The notes under the pieces: generated by a model
Databases searched by the model: none
The model's input: the letters and a program-made list of their open reading frames with translations, nothing else
Told to the model about the DNA's origin: nothing
Shown: one piece after another, positions 53,255 to 61,115 of the stretch
Layout: every line of letters begins with the position of its first letter
How positions within the stretch are numbered: the stretch's first letter is position 1
Made by a program: the position numbers and the translations under genes
Origin: Clostridia bacterium
GTDB taxonomy: Bacteria; Bacillota; Clostridia; UMGS1810
DNA: 64,000 nt
Assembly: GCA_017621495.1 (NCBI GenBank)
Contig: JAGATB010000002.1
Span: 59,356-123,355, forward strand
Direction: 5' to 3'

Positions 53255-53352
53255 TACCTTTTCACTATTCACTATTCCCTAAAATCAACCTTGCCGATTT
53301 GAAGTAATAAGTAATAGTGAAGAAGTGAGGTGCAAAATCGTAAAGCGATTTT
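53250..53352. repeat. Short shuffled repeat region upstream of metF
   Basis: Units of the type GTAATAGTGAAxAGTGAA occur here in both orientations: CTTATTACCTTTTCACTATT at 53251 onwards and AGTAATAAGTAATAGTGAAG at 53303 onwards. The same unit is found at 61064-61095 after hydE. A 7-bp hairpin AAAATCG/CGATTTT (53334-53352) ends the region. No gene is present. Confidence 0.55.
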
Positions 53353-53405
53353 GTTGTGAGTAAATGCTATAAGAACATCTGTACCGTTATAATTTTTCAA
53401 ATCTG

Positions 53406-53435
53406 TTGACTTAATAACGTATATGGTGGTATAAT
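53406..53435 (+). promoter_or_regulatory. Promoter of metF
   Basis: TTGACT (53406-53411), 18-nt spacer ending TGG, TATAAT (53430-53435), an extended -10. Confidence 0.82.
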
Positions 53436-53470
53436 TATAAACACAATCAATACAGAGAATGGAGAAAAAT

Positions 53471-54349
53471 ATGAAAATTATAGATTTACTTACCAAAGAC
53501 AAACTATCGCTTTCGTTTGAAGTGTTTCCGCCAAAGACGGAGACAGGTTTTGAAAGTGTAAAATCCGCTACGGAGGAAATAGCCAAGCTCAAGCCGGCAT
53601 TTATGAGTGTGACATACGGTGCAGGCGGCGGCACGAGCAAATACACTCTGGATATAGCCAAAAACATAAAGGAGCTCTACGGAGTACCTACTCTGGCACA
53701 TCTAACCTGTGTATCCTCCACTAAAGAAACCGTACATAAAAAAATCAAAGATATCAAGGATGCCGGTATAGAAAACGTAATGGCACTAAGAGGTGATATA
53801 CCCCAAGAGCTTGAGGATGCAGACAGAAGCCGGTGGGATTACAAGTATGCCATTGACCTTATATATGAGCTGAGAGAAGCCAACGCAGATTTCTGCATCG
53901 GTTGCGCGTGCTACCCTGAAATCCATCCGGAAAGCGAAAATCAAAAAGAAGATATAAAGCGCCTCAAAGAGAAGGTAGATGCCGGATGTGACTTTATCAC
54001 CACGCAGATGTTTTTTGACAACAATCTGCTGTATAATTTTCTCTACAAAATCCGCGAGGCAGGTATTACAGTGCCGGTTATACCCGGTATAATGCCCATA
54101 ACCAATGCCAATCAGGTGGAAAGAGCAGTGAAGCTCTCCGGCTCATTTATGCCACAGAGATTTAAGAGCCTGGTGGACAAGTTCGGCTCGGACCCTGCCG
54201 CCATGAAACAGGCAGGTATAGCTTATGCTACAGACCAGATTATAGACCTGTATGCAAATAATGTGACCAATGTACATGTGTATTCCATGAACAAACCCGA
54301 TGTAGCTATGAAAATCCAGGATAATCTGTCCGATATCTTGGGTAAATAA
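53471..54349 (+). CDS. metF: Methylenetetrahydrofolate reductase
   Basis: A 292-residue flavoprotein TIM barrel that reduces 5,10-methylene-THF to 5-methyl-THF, the methyl donor for MetH encoded convergently next door. The signature FEVFPPKTETGFESV opens the protein; MSVTYGAGGGTS, LAHLTCVSS, ALRGDIP and the substrate-binding FITTQMFFD/NQ region follow. The ATG at 53471 lies behind GGAGA at proper spacing; an ATG at 53459 overlaps that site. A family A palindromic repeat separates it from metH and could terminate both. In acetogens this gene is often in the Wood-Ljungdahl cluster; here it is alone, consistent with methionine synthesis. Confidence 0.95.
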   Translation: MKIIDLLTKDKLSLSFEVFPPKTETGFESVKSATEEIAKLKPAFMSVTYGAGGGTSKYTLDIAKNIKELYGVPTLAHLTCVSSTKETVHKKIKDIKDAGIENVMALRGDIPQELEDADRSRWDYKYAIDLIYELREANADFCIGCACYPEIHPESENQKEDIKRLKEKVDAGCDFITTQMFFDNNLLYNFLYKIREAGITVPVIPGIMPITNANQVERAVKLSGSFMPQRFKSLVDKFGSDPAAMKQAGIAYATDQIIDLYANNVTNVHVYSMNKPDVAMKIQDNLSDILGK

Positions 54350-54359
54350 GAATAAAAAT

Positions 54360-54481
54360 GGCTGTAAATAAAGTCACAACATCTAAGGGGACGGAGCTAT
54401 TTTGTCACATAAAACCAAGGTTTTACATGACAAAATTACCTACCGTCCCCGTCTGTCATGACTTTATTTACAGCCTCTTTT
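54360..54481. repeat. Palindromic MITE-like repeat, family A, copy 2
   Basis: A 122-bp nearly perfect inverted repeat with ends GGCTGTAAATAAAGTCA and TGACTTTATTTACAGCC, an inner pair GGGGACGG/CCGTCCCC and a central TAAAACCAAGGTTTTA. A T-run follows. It lies between the convergent metF and metH genes and could serve as bidirectional terminator. Its reverse complement matches 795-910. Confidence 0.85.
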
Positions 54482-54486
54482 AATAT

Positions 54487-56844
54487 TTAATTATAAAATT
54501 TCTGCACTATCCTTACTCCGTCCATAGCATCCTTGGCATAGTAATGAGCGCCTATCATATCTGCGTACTCCTGTGTGAGAACTGCACCGCCTACCATCAC
54601 TTTAGCATCCGGTAATTCCCGGGAAAGGAGCTTTATGGTCTCCTCCATTGCCGGTACTGTTGTGGTCATGAGGGCACTTAAGCCCACCAACGAGCAGTTA
54701 TTTGCCTTAGCACACTCGCATATTTTATCAGGAGGCACATCTCTGCCCAAGTCTATCACGTTAAAGCCGTAGCTCTCCAATACTACCCTTACTATATTTT
54801 TGCCTATGTCATGTATATCGCCTTTAACGGTAGCTATTATCACCTTTTTGTCGTTATCGGCATCCGCCTTGTCGATTTTGGACTTAACAATCTCAAATGC
54901 TGCTCCTGCCGCTTCTGCACTCATGAGAAGCTGTGGAAGATACGCCCTGCCCTTTTCAAAGTCGGTACCAATTTCGTTTAATGCAGGGATTATCATGGAG
55001 TTTATAATCTCCATGGGTGCTTTGGTCTTGATTTCCTCTGTGCATACCGCTGTTGCGGCATCTTTGAGGCCCTTTACCACTGCATCCTTTAATGATATAT
55101 CATTGGCGGCAGATACATCAGGTGTGGATGCTACGGCAGAGCTTGCATAGGATATATAATCTGTACACGCCTCATCATAACCGTTTAACACATTATAAGC
55201 ATGGTAAGCATTCATCATAAGAGCTGAAAATGGATTCATAATAGCACACTTTAAGCCGGCAGAAAGTGCCTGGGTAAAAAATGCTGAATTAACTATATCC
55301 CTCTCCGGAAGTCCGAATGATATATTGGACACACCGAGGCTTGTGTTTATACCTTCTCTATTTAAGATTTCTATAGTCTCCAGAGTGACGAGTGCACTCC
55401 GTGAATCCGATGATACCGTAAGTGCAAGGGGATCTACTATTATGTCCTTAATGTCAATGCCGTATTTAGCGGCTTCGTCTATTATCCTGTAAGCTATATC
55501 TGCCCTCTTGGCTGCTGTGTCCGGTATGCCCTCCTCATCCAGCGTGAGGGCTATAAGTACACCTCCGTACTTTTTCACAAGCGGAAACACCTCATCCATT
55601 GATTCCTTCTTGCCATTTACAGAGTTTACCATGGGTTTACCGGCATAAATACGCATAGCCGCCTCCAGTGCATCCTTATCAGAGGAATCTATCTGCAGAG
55701 GTTTGTCTGTAACAGCCTGCAGACTTACCACGGTATCCTTCATCACAGTGGCTTCATCTATACCCGGTACTCCTACATTAACATCCAGTATATGCACACC
55801 CTTGTCTGACTGACGTATACCCTCGGAAAGTATATATTCCATATCCCCGGACTTTATAGCTTCTTTGAGCTTCTTTTTACCGGTGGGGTTAATCCTCTCA
55901 CCTATGAGCACAGGCTTTAAGCCGATTTCTACTGCATGGGTATATGAAGAAACCAGGGTTCGGGTCTTTTTGCCGGGCAGCTCATAGCTTAAATCCGACA
56001 CAGCTTCCACCATAGCAGATATATATTCCGGAGTAGTGCCGCAACAGCCACCCAATATGGTGGCTCCCTTTTGTGCCAGAGAAACCATACTTCGTGCAAA
56101 ATCATCCGTACCCAGAGTATAGACTGTCTTGCCATTAACTATCTCCGGCAGACCTGCATTGGGATTAACTATTACAGGTAGTGATGAATACTCCTTGAAT
56201 TGTCCTATGATTTCAAGCATCTTATCAGGCCCGAAAGAGCAGTTCATACCCAGAGCCGATACACCCAAGCCTTCAAGCATGGCAATCATTGCCTTGGGAT
56301 CAGCACCTGTCATCAGCTTGCCGGTGCCGTCATATACATTGGTTACAAATATTGGCAAATCGCTGTTTTCCTTTGCAGCGATTACCGCCGCTTTGGTTTC
56401 TAAAGCATCATTCATGGTCTCAATGAGTATGAGATCTGCACCGCATCTTACGGCAATCTTTACATTCTCTGCATAGAGGCTTACACAGTCCTCAAAGTCA
56501 AGGTCTCCCAGAGGTTTGAGCATTCTGCCTGTAGGGCCCATATCAAATGCTATGAATCTGTCATCTATGCCTTCCTTGGCTCTCATGGCACAATTAATCG
56601 CCGCTTCTATAATCTCTGCGTAATTATCAAATTTATCCTTGTTTACACCGAAGGTATTTGTCTTTACGATATTGGCACCTGCCTCGAAGTACGCACGGTG
56701 GAGACCCTCTATGATATGGGGTTTTTCTATATTCCACAGCTCGGGCTTTTCTCCGGGTTTGAGGCCTTGTGACTGAAGATATGTTCCTGTACCACCGTCA
56801 AAAAATACTCTTTTCTGTTTAATTAATTCTAAAATGTCATTCAT
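54487..56844 (-). CDS. metH: Cobalamin-dependent methionine synthase without reactivation domain
   Basis: A 785-residue enzyme that transfers the methyl group of 5-methyl-THF through cobalamin to homocysteine. The order is: homocysteine-binding barrel with the zinc cysteines in GMNCSFGP and GGCCGTTPEY (about 1-290); pterin-binding barrel (about 310-570, GERINPTGKKKLKEA, LDVNVGVPG); cap helices; and B12-binding domain with the lower-ligand motif DIHDIG. E. coli MetH has about 1227 residues; the missing AdoMet reactivation domain is encoded separately just upstream (56837-57442), with an 8-nt overlap. The ATG at 56844 follows AGAAGG; the longer frame to 56871 has no site. Last gene of a four-gene minus-strand operon. 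Confidence 0.94.
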   Translation of the reverse strand: MNDILELIKQKRVFFDGGTGTYLQSQGLKPGEKPELWNIEKPHIIEGLHRAYFEAGANIVKTNTFGVNKDKFDNYAEIIEAAINCAMRAKEGIDDRFIAFDMGPTGRMLKPLGDLDFEDCVSLYAENVKIAVRCGADLILIETMNDALETKAAVIAAKENSDLPIFVTNVYDGTGKLMTGADPKAMIAMLEGLGVSALGMNCSFGPDKMLEIIGQFKEYSSLPVIVNPNAGLPEIVNGKTVYTLGTDDFARSMVSLAQKGATILGGCCGTTPEYISAMVEAVSDLSYELPGKKTRTLVSSYTHAVEIGLKPVLIGERINPTGKKKLKEAIKSGDMEYILSEGIRQSDKGVHILDVNVGVPGIDEATVMKDTVVSLQAVTDKPLQIDSSDKDALEAAMRIYAGKPMVNSVNGKKESMDEVFPLVKKYGGVLIALTLDEEGIPDTAAKRADIAYRIIDEAAKYGIDIKDIIVDPLALTVSSDSRSALVTLETIEILNREGINTSLGVSNISFGLPERDIVNSAFFTQALSAGLKCAIMNPFSALMMNAYHAYNVLNGYDEACTDYISYASSAVASTPDVSAANDISLKDAVVKGLKDAATAVCTEEIKTKAPMEIINSMIIPALNEIGTDFEKGRAYLPQLLMSAEAAGAAFEIVKSKIDKADADNDKKVIIATVKGDIHDIGKNIVRVVLESYGFNVIDLGRDVPPDKICECAKANNCSLVGLSALMTTTVPAMEETIKLLSRELPDAKVMVGGAVLTQEYADMIGAHYYAKDAMDGVRIVQKFYN

Positions 56845-57442
56845 GTAATTTGCCTTCTTTCTGTATACCACACACTGCGGTTATTGATTTTCTGGGAGTC
56901 ATGATGAGATTATCACCGAGCTTTATCCCTATGAGTTTATCTGCATTTAATGCCATGAGGATATCTCTCTGGGCAGATAATTCAAAATCTCCGTAACCCG
57001 GACTAAACCGCGGACGCAAATCGTATTGCTGTTTCAAAATATTGTTTACCGTGTCAATTACAGCCTCCGCCGCAGCTGATGCGGCAGCATCAGCCATAAA
57101 GCTCTCTGCCTTGGAGGTAATGCTGAGTCTGTTGATGAGTCTGTCTGTATCTACCCCAAGAGTTACCGCCATTAACCATGCATAGTCACAGCCTGCAAGG
57201 TTTTTATAAAGATTGGCTGATTTAAAGCTTGCAAACTCAAATACTACCGTATCACTACCCATTAAAGAAACAGGCACCCTAAGACAGCAGTATCGAGGCA
57301 TGCAGCTTGCTTTGACAGCTTCAATGCACCTTATCACGGTATCATGGGAGAAGCTCTCGGGAGCTTTCAGTCTCAAAGCAAGCTCACGTGCATCTATTTT
57401 AATATCGTCAATGCTTATACTTGAACATATGATGTCTTTCAT
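56837..57442 (-). CDS. MetH reactivation (AdoMet-binding) protein
   Basis: A 201-residue stand-alone version of the MetH activation domain. It carries RPRFSPGYGDFELS, corresponding to the AdoMet-binding RPxPGYP motif, and ends with PRKSITAVCGI, the usual closing strand. In this role it would help reductive methylation of oxidised cob(II)alamin bound to MetH, using AdoMet and an electron donor. GGAAGTG precedes the start at 57442; the 31-codon upstream extension overlaps the neighbouring gene and is rejected. It overlaps metH by 8 nt, ensuring balanced synthesis. Split MetH of this kind is common in Clostridia and Thermotogae. Confidence 0.88.
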   Translation of the reverse strand: MKDIICSSISIDDIKIDARELALRLKAPESFSHDTVIRCIEAVKASCMPRYCCLRVPVSLMGSDTVVFEFASFKSANLYKNLAGCDYAWLMAVTLGVDTDRLINRLSITSKAESFMADAAASAAAEAVIDTVNNILKQQYDLRPRFSPGYGDFELSAQRDILMALNADKLIGIKLGDNLIMTPRKSITAVCGIQKEGKLHE

Positions 57443-57467
57443 GTATGTCACTTCCTGTTTAATACAT

Positions 57468-58520
57468 TTATTTGTTAAGAAGCTCACAAATTTTCTTAGC
57501 TGATTCAGACATTGCCTTATTACCCGTGGATACACTATCCTCTGTGCCGCCTGCCATCGCTACGAAGATAAAGCTGCCGCCGGGAGAATTAACTATAGCC
57601 GCATCAAATGTCTCCGTAACAGTTGAGAGAGACATATTGACCGCATTTGCTCCGTTCGGCAGAGATTTGGCTATCTTATCATCAACTGTGCTTCTGCGCA
57701 TTTTGGAGTACATATCACTGTATGGGAAGAAGCTCGTATTTGCGTACATCTTGCGCATGAGCTTGATAAGGTCCTCGGCAGAGGTAGAGCAATCTGCTCC
57801 GCCGCCTATAGTACCGCCGAATACCGTGGAAGCATACCCCTCCGAAGCAAGATAAGAATTAAGATTATCAATGCCGAAGTGCTCTATGAGCATATTTGCA
57901 GCATCAACACTACCTTCGGAAAATGCCCTGTTCATAAGATAATCTCCACTGTACCCCGACACATCGGTATCATAGTCAAACCGTCCCAGATAAATCATCT
58001 CGCTGGCGTACTCCATAAGGAATGCAGAAAGGGCGGCAGAATTGGATATTTTGTCTGTATTGTTTATATATGTATAGTCATCGCTTAGGGTTACCAGTCC
58101 GTAAGAATATGTACCGCTGACCTTGGCAAAAAGCTTGTCTGCCGCTTTAGACAAATCGGTAGACTCACCGGAGGTCTTATTTTTGATTGCCTCCTGCTTT
58201 TTCTCGGCAGCCTTTTTTTCTTCGGCAGCTTTCTTTGCTTCCGCTGCCTTTTTAGCCTTCTGTGAGGCTTCCTTCTCTGCCTGTGCTTGCTCCCGGACAT
58301 CTGCGGTGGTCTGCACCGTTTCGTTTACCTTTGGCTCTGTTTCATCCTTGTAGGTAAACCACACACGGAATATAAGGCCTGCAAATATGCACAATACCAC
58401 TATAATGGCTATGCATATACCCAGAGCTATATTATTTTTGTTGGTTTTTTTCTTTTTTTGCATACCGGCAAGTGGTTTTCGTCCGGTATTTACAAAGAGT
58501 GTACTGTTCTCTAATTTCAT
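57468..58520 (-). CDS. Membrane-anchored serine-hydrolase-fold protein, probably inactive
   Basis: A 350-residue protein with a basic N-terminus, one transmembrane helix (about 30-53), a long Lys/Ala/Glu-rich coiled coil (about 72-110) and an extracellular domain resembling class A beta-lactamases or D,D-peptidases. The expected nucleophile motif SxxK reads NSAALSAF, without the lysine; the SDN-like loop is SVDAAN; and the KTG-like triad reads STGN. The key catalytic lysines are therefore missing, suggesting a binding rather than an enzymatic role at the cell wall. The start at 58520 follows AGGAAG. It is encoded between gpsA and the MetH reactivation gene, 13 and 25 nt from its neighbours. 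Confidence 0.75.
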   Translation of the reverse strand: MKLENSTLFVNTGRKPLAGMQKKKKTNKNNIALGICIAIIVVLCIFAGLIFRVWFTYKDETEPKVNETVQTTADVREQAQAEKEASQKAKKAAEAKKAAEEKKAAEKKQEAIKNKTSGESTDLSKAADKLFAKVSGTYSYGLVTLSDDYTYINNTDKISNSAALSAFLMEYASEMIYLGRFDYDTDVSGYSGDYLMNRAFSEGSVDAANMLIEHFGIDNLNSYLASEGYASTVFGGTIGGGADCSTSAEDLIKLMRKMYANTSFFPYSDMYSKMRRSTVDDKIAKSLPNGANAVNMSLSTVTETFDAAIVNSPGGSFIFVAMAGGTEDSVSTGNKAMSESAKKICELLNK

Positions 58521-58533
58521 TTCATATCTTCCT

Positions 58534-59541
58534 TTACATAAGCCATTCGCGTTCGGTTTCTTTCTTGCGTGCTCTGCCCATGAGAAGCTCCGTAGCTTCA
58601 CTTGCCTTGATTTCACCCTTTAATACTTTGTAGATTGCCTCTACTATGGGCATCTCCACATCATATTTTTTGGCGAGCTCATATGCACTGTAGCATGCAC
58701 GTACACCTTCTACTGTCATCTTGACTTCATTTTGAGCTTCGTCGGCTGTCATGCCTTTGCCAATCAGGATACCTGCTCTGCGGTTACGTGAATGCATACT
58801 CGTACAGGTAACTATAAGGTCGCCCACTCCGGTGAGACCGCTGAAGGTTTCCGGTCTGGCGCCCATCTTAACACCCAGCCTTGTAATCTCCACAAGCCCT
58901 CTGGTCATAAGCGCCGCCTTGGTGTTGTCACCGTAACCGGCACCGTCGCATATACCTGCCGCAAGTGCAATGATGTTTTTGAGAGAGCCTCCAAGCTCAA
59001 GACCCACTATGTCATCTGTGATATAAACCCTGAAACGGGGAGACATATACAAATCCTGTATATACTCTGCCAGATTACTGTCCTCACATGCCACTACATT
59101 GGTAGTAGGCATACCTATAGCCGCTTCCTCTGCGTGAGACGGTCCGCTCATAGATGCTACCACACAATTGGGTATCTCCTTTGATATCACCTGAGATAGT
59201 CTGAGGAGACTTTCTTCATCAAATCCCTTGGAAATATTAAGTATACGCTGACCGTCCTTTATATAGGGAGCCAGATTTTTGCAGGTAGCTTTAACCGCGT
59301 GAGAAGGAACCGCTATCACTATGAGGTCTGCTTCGCCGCACTTGGAAATATCTGCAGTATAACTCACTGAATCCGGAATGCTAACCCCGGGCAGGAAGGG
59401 CTTGTTCTCTCTGTATTTGGCGAGATTGTCACTCTCCTCCTGCTTATATGACCACAGCAAAACCTTGTGTCCGTTTGATGCAAGAAGTATCGCATTGGCT
59501 GTTCCCCAGCCGCCTGAACCTATGATATTTATATTAGCCAT
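58534..59541 (-). CDS. gpsA: Glycerol-3-phosphate dehydrogenase (NAD(P)+)
   Basis: A 335-residue cytoplasmic enzyme that reduces dihydroxyacetone phosphate to sn-glycerol-3-phosphate for phospholipid synthesis. The N-terminal Rossmann loop is GSGGWGTA. The family landmarks NISKGFD, MSGPSHAEE, GLELGGSLKNIIALAAGI with the catalytic Lys, and TFSGLTGVGDLIVTCTS are all present. The start at 59541 follows GGAGGT at 8 nt; the 67-codon longer frame extends through the promoter and is rejected. It is the first gene of the minus-strand operon. Confidence 0.96.
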   Translation of the reverse strand: MANINIIGSGGWGTANAILLASNGHKVLLWSYKQEESDNLAKYRENKPFLPGVSIPDSVSYTADISKCGEADLIVIAVPSHAVKATCKNLAPYIKDGQRILNISKGFDEESLLRLSQVISKEIPNCVVASMSGPSHAEEAAIGMPTTNVVACEDSNLAEYIQDLYMSPRFRVYITDDIVGLELGGSLKNIIALAAGICDGAGYGDNTKAALMTRGLVEITRLGVKMGARPETFSGLTGVGDLIVTCTSMHSRNRRAGILIGKGMTADEAQNEVKMTVEGVRACYSAYELAKKYDVEMPIVEAIYKVLKGEIKASEATELLMGRARKKETEREWLM

Positions 59542-59569
59542 AAAATTACCTCCATATTCTGCTACTTTA

Positions 59570-59598
59570 ATTATATTGTATAATTCTGTCAAAGTCAA
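59570..59598 (-). promoter_or_regulatory. Promoter of the gpsA operon
   Basis: On the minus strand TTGACT (59598-59593), 17-nt spacer, TATAAT (59575-59570). Confidence 0.82.
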
Positions 59599-59619
59599 TA
59601 TTTTTTGTGTTTTTAGTAT

Positions 59620-59648
59620 TTGACATTTTAATAAAAAAGTTGTATAAT
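59620..59648 (+). promoter_or_regulatory. Promoter of the hydrogenase-maturation operon
   Basis: TTGACA (59620-59625), 17-nt spacer, TATAAT (59643-59648), full consensus; divergent from the gpsA promoter. Start expected near 59655. Confidence 0.88.
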
Positions 59649-59655
59649 TATTTAT

Positions 59656-59747
59656 AACCTGACAAAAAGAATTTTTTTCTGACTGAAAGGTGCACATAAT
59701 ACAAGGTTTTATTTTGCTGTGCCCTTTTTTGAGGTACAGCATTTTTT
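59656..59747 (+). promoter_or_regulatory. Attenuator-like leader of the hydE/hydG operon
   Basis: Two hairpins compete for the same bases. Hairpin 1: AAAGG-TG-CACA (59686-59696) with TGTG-C-CCTTT (59718-59727). Hairpin 2: TGCTGTGCC (59715-59723) with GGTACAGCA (59733-59741), nine pairs with one G-U, followed by TTTTTT (59742-59747), an intrinsic terminator 3 nt before the AGGAGG of the first gene. AACCT (59655-59659) could also pair with AGGTT near 59704-59708. Pairings are seen; a riboswitch or protein-controlled attenuator is inference. I do not recognise a known class. Confidence 0.6.
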
Positions 59748-59760
59748 ATAGGAGGACGAT

Positions 59761-60024
59761 ATGGAAACAAGAGTAGCCGTAATGGGAATAATCGTGGAGA
59801 ACACCGATTCCGTGAAAGAGCTTAACGAAATACTTCACCGGTACGGGGAGTACATCATAGGCAGGATGGGCATACCCTACCGCAAGCACAATATCAACGT
59901 GATGAGTATAGCAATAGATGCTCCCCAGGATATAACATCATCTCTTGCCGGCAAGATAGGTGCTCTGGAGGGGATAAGTGTAAAAACGGCGTATTCCAAT
60001 ATGATAATAAAAAATGATGAATAA
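59761..60024 (+). CDS. TM1266-family iron-only hydrogenase system regulator
   Basis: An 87-residue ACT-like ferredoxin-fold protein matching the TM1266 family, which is found beside [FeFe]-hydrogenase maturation genes and was named a putative regulator on that basis. The conserved pattern is TRVAVMGIIVENTDSVKELNEIL, followed by YIIGRMGIPYRKHNINVMSIAIDA and GALEGISVKTAYS. It overlaps hydE by 11 nt. It has no DNA-binding motif; a small-ligand or RNA-binding role, possibly with the structured leader upstream, is conceivable but unproven. Confidence 0.85.
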   Translation: METRVAVMGIIVENTDSVKELNEILHRYGEYIIGRMGIPYRKHNINVMSIAIDAPQDITSSLAGKIGALEGISVKTAYSNMIIKNDE

Positions 60025-61063
60025 TATTTATAAAATAACAGACAAGCTCGAAAAGGAGCATTCACTAAGTATAAATGAATATGAATATCTTATAACCGAG
60101 TATTCGCTTAAGGCGGCAGAGTACATTTCACCCAAGGCACTCAAAGCCAAAAGAGAAATTTACGCAGATGATATCTACGTAAGAGGTCTCATAGAGATAT
60201 CAAATATATGTAAAAATGACTGTCTCTACTGCGGTATACGAGCTTCCAATACCAACTGCGACAGATATCGGCTGAATAAAGCTGATATACTCTCCTGTTG
60301 TGATGAGGGATATGGGCTCGGCTTACGCACCTTTGTAATGCAGGGCGGTGAGGATATGTACTTTGACGATGATACAATGTGTGATATAATAAAATCCATA
60401 AAATCCAAGTATCCCGACTGTGCTGTGACGCTGTCGCTGGGTGAGAAAAGCCGTGAAAGCTATCAAAAGATGTATGATGCCGGAGCAGACAGATACCTTT
60501 TGAGACACGAAACGGCAGACAGGGAGCATTACTCCAAGCTGCACCCCCAAGCAATGAGCTATGACGGGCGTATGGAGTGTCTCAGAGCATTAAAGGAAAT
60601 AGGATATCAGACAGGCTGCGGCTTCATGGTGGGGTCTCCCTATCAAACAGTCAAAGCACTGGCACAGGATTTGAAATTCATAGAAGAATTCAAACCGGAT
60701 ATGTGCGGAGTGGGACCATTTATCCCCCACAATGACACCCGGTTCAGGGATTATCCGGCAGGCAGTGTGGAGCTCACTTGCTATCTTCTGGCTATCATAA
60801 GGCTCATACACCCACGTGTGCTTTTACCTGCTACTACAGCTCTCGCTACGCTCTCTCCGGGCGGCAGACAAAAGGCGGTATTAAGCGGAGCCAACGTAGT
60901 GATGCCAAATCTCTCCCCCACAGCCGTAAGGGATAAATATCTGCTCTACAACAACAAAGCCTCAAGAGGTACAGAATCTGCACAATGCATTAAAGAATTA
61001 AAAGAGCAAATGGCAGATATAGGTGCCGTGGTCGTAACCCACAGAGGAGACGTGATTAAGTAA
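60014..61063 (+). CDS. hydE: [FeFe]-hydrogenase maturation radical SAM enzyme HydE
   Basis: A 349-residue radical SAM enzyme needed to build the dithiomethylamine bridge of the H-cluster. The cluster motif CX3CX2C is Cys66, Cys70 and Cys73 (CKNDCLYC). HydE hallmarks include IYADDIYVRGLIEISN, YGLGLRTFVMQGGED, LSLGEKS and ADRYLLRHETAD, and FMVGSPYQT in the SAM/substrate region. Length is normal. The start overlaps the preceding gene by 11 nt. The hydF and hydA genes are not in the window, so the system must be completed elsewhere. Confidence 0.93.
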   Translation: MMNNIYKITDKLEKEHSLSINEYEYLITEYSLKAAEYISPKALKAKREIYADDIYVRGLIEISNICKNDCLYCGIRASNTNCDRYRLNKADILSCCDEGYGLGLRTFVMQGGEDMYFDDDTMCDIIKSIKSKYPDCAVTLSLGEKSRESYQKMYDAGADRYLLRHETADREHYSKLHPQAMSYDGRMECLRALKEIGYQTGCGFMVGSPYQTVKALAQDLKFIEEFKPDMCGVGPFIPHNDTRFRDYPAGSVELTCYLLAIIRLIHPRVLLPATTALATLSPGGRQKAVLSGANVVMPNLSPTAVRDKYLLYNNKASRGTESAQCIKELKEQMADIGAVVVTHRGDVIK

Positions 61064-61095
61064 TAGGTAATAGTGAAGAGTGAATAAGTATTAGT
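61064..61095. repeat. Short repeat unit between hydE and hydG
   Basis: TAGGTAATAGTGAAGAGTGA and the following AATAAGTATTAG share the GTAATAGTGAA unit with 53250-53330. Confidence 0.5.
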
Positions 61096-61115
61096 TTTAG
61101 AAAGGAAAGTAAAAA

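Noticed and set aside
57468..58520. Active D-alanyl-D-alanine carboxypeptidase or beta-lactamase
   Set aside because: The SxxK lysine and the KTG motif are both missing.
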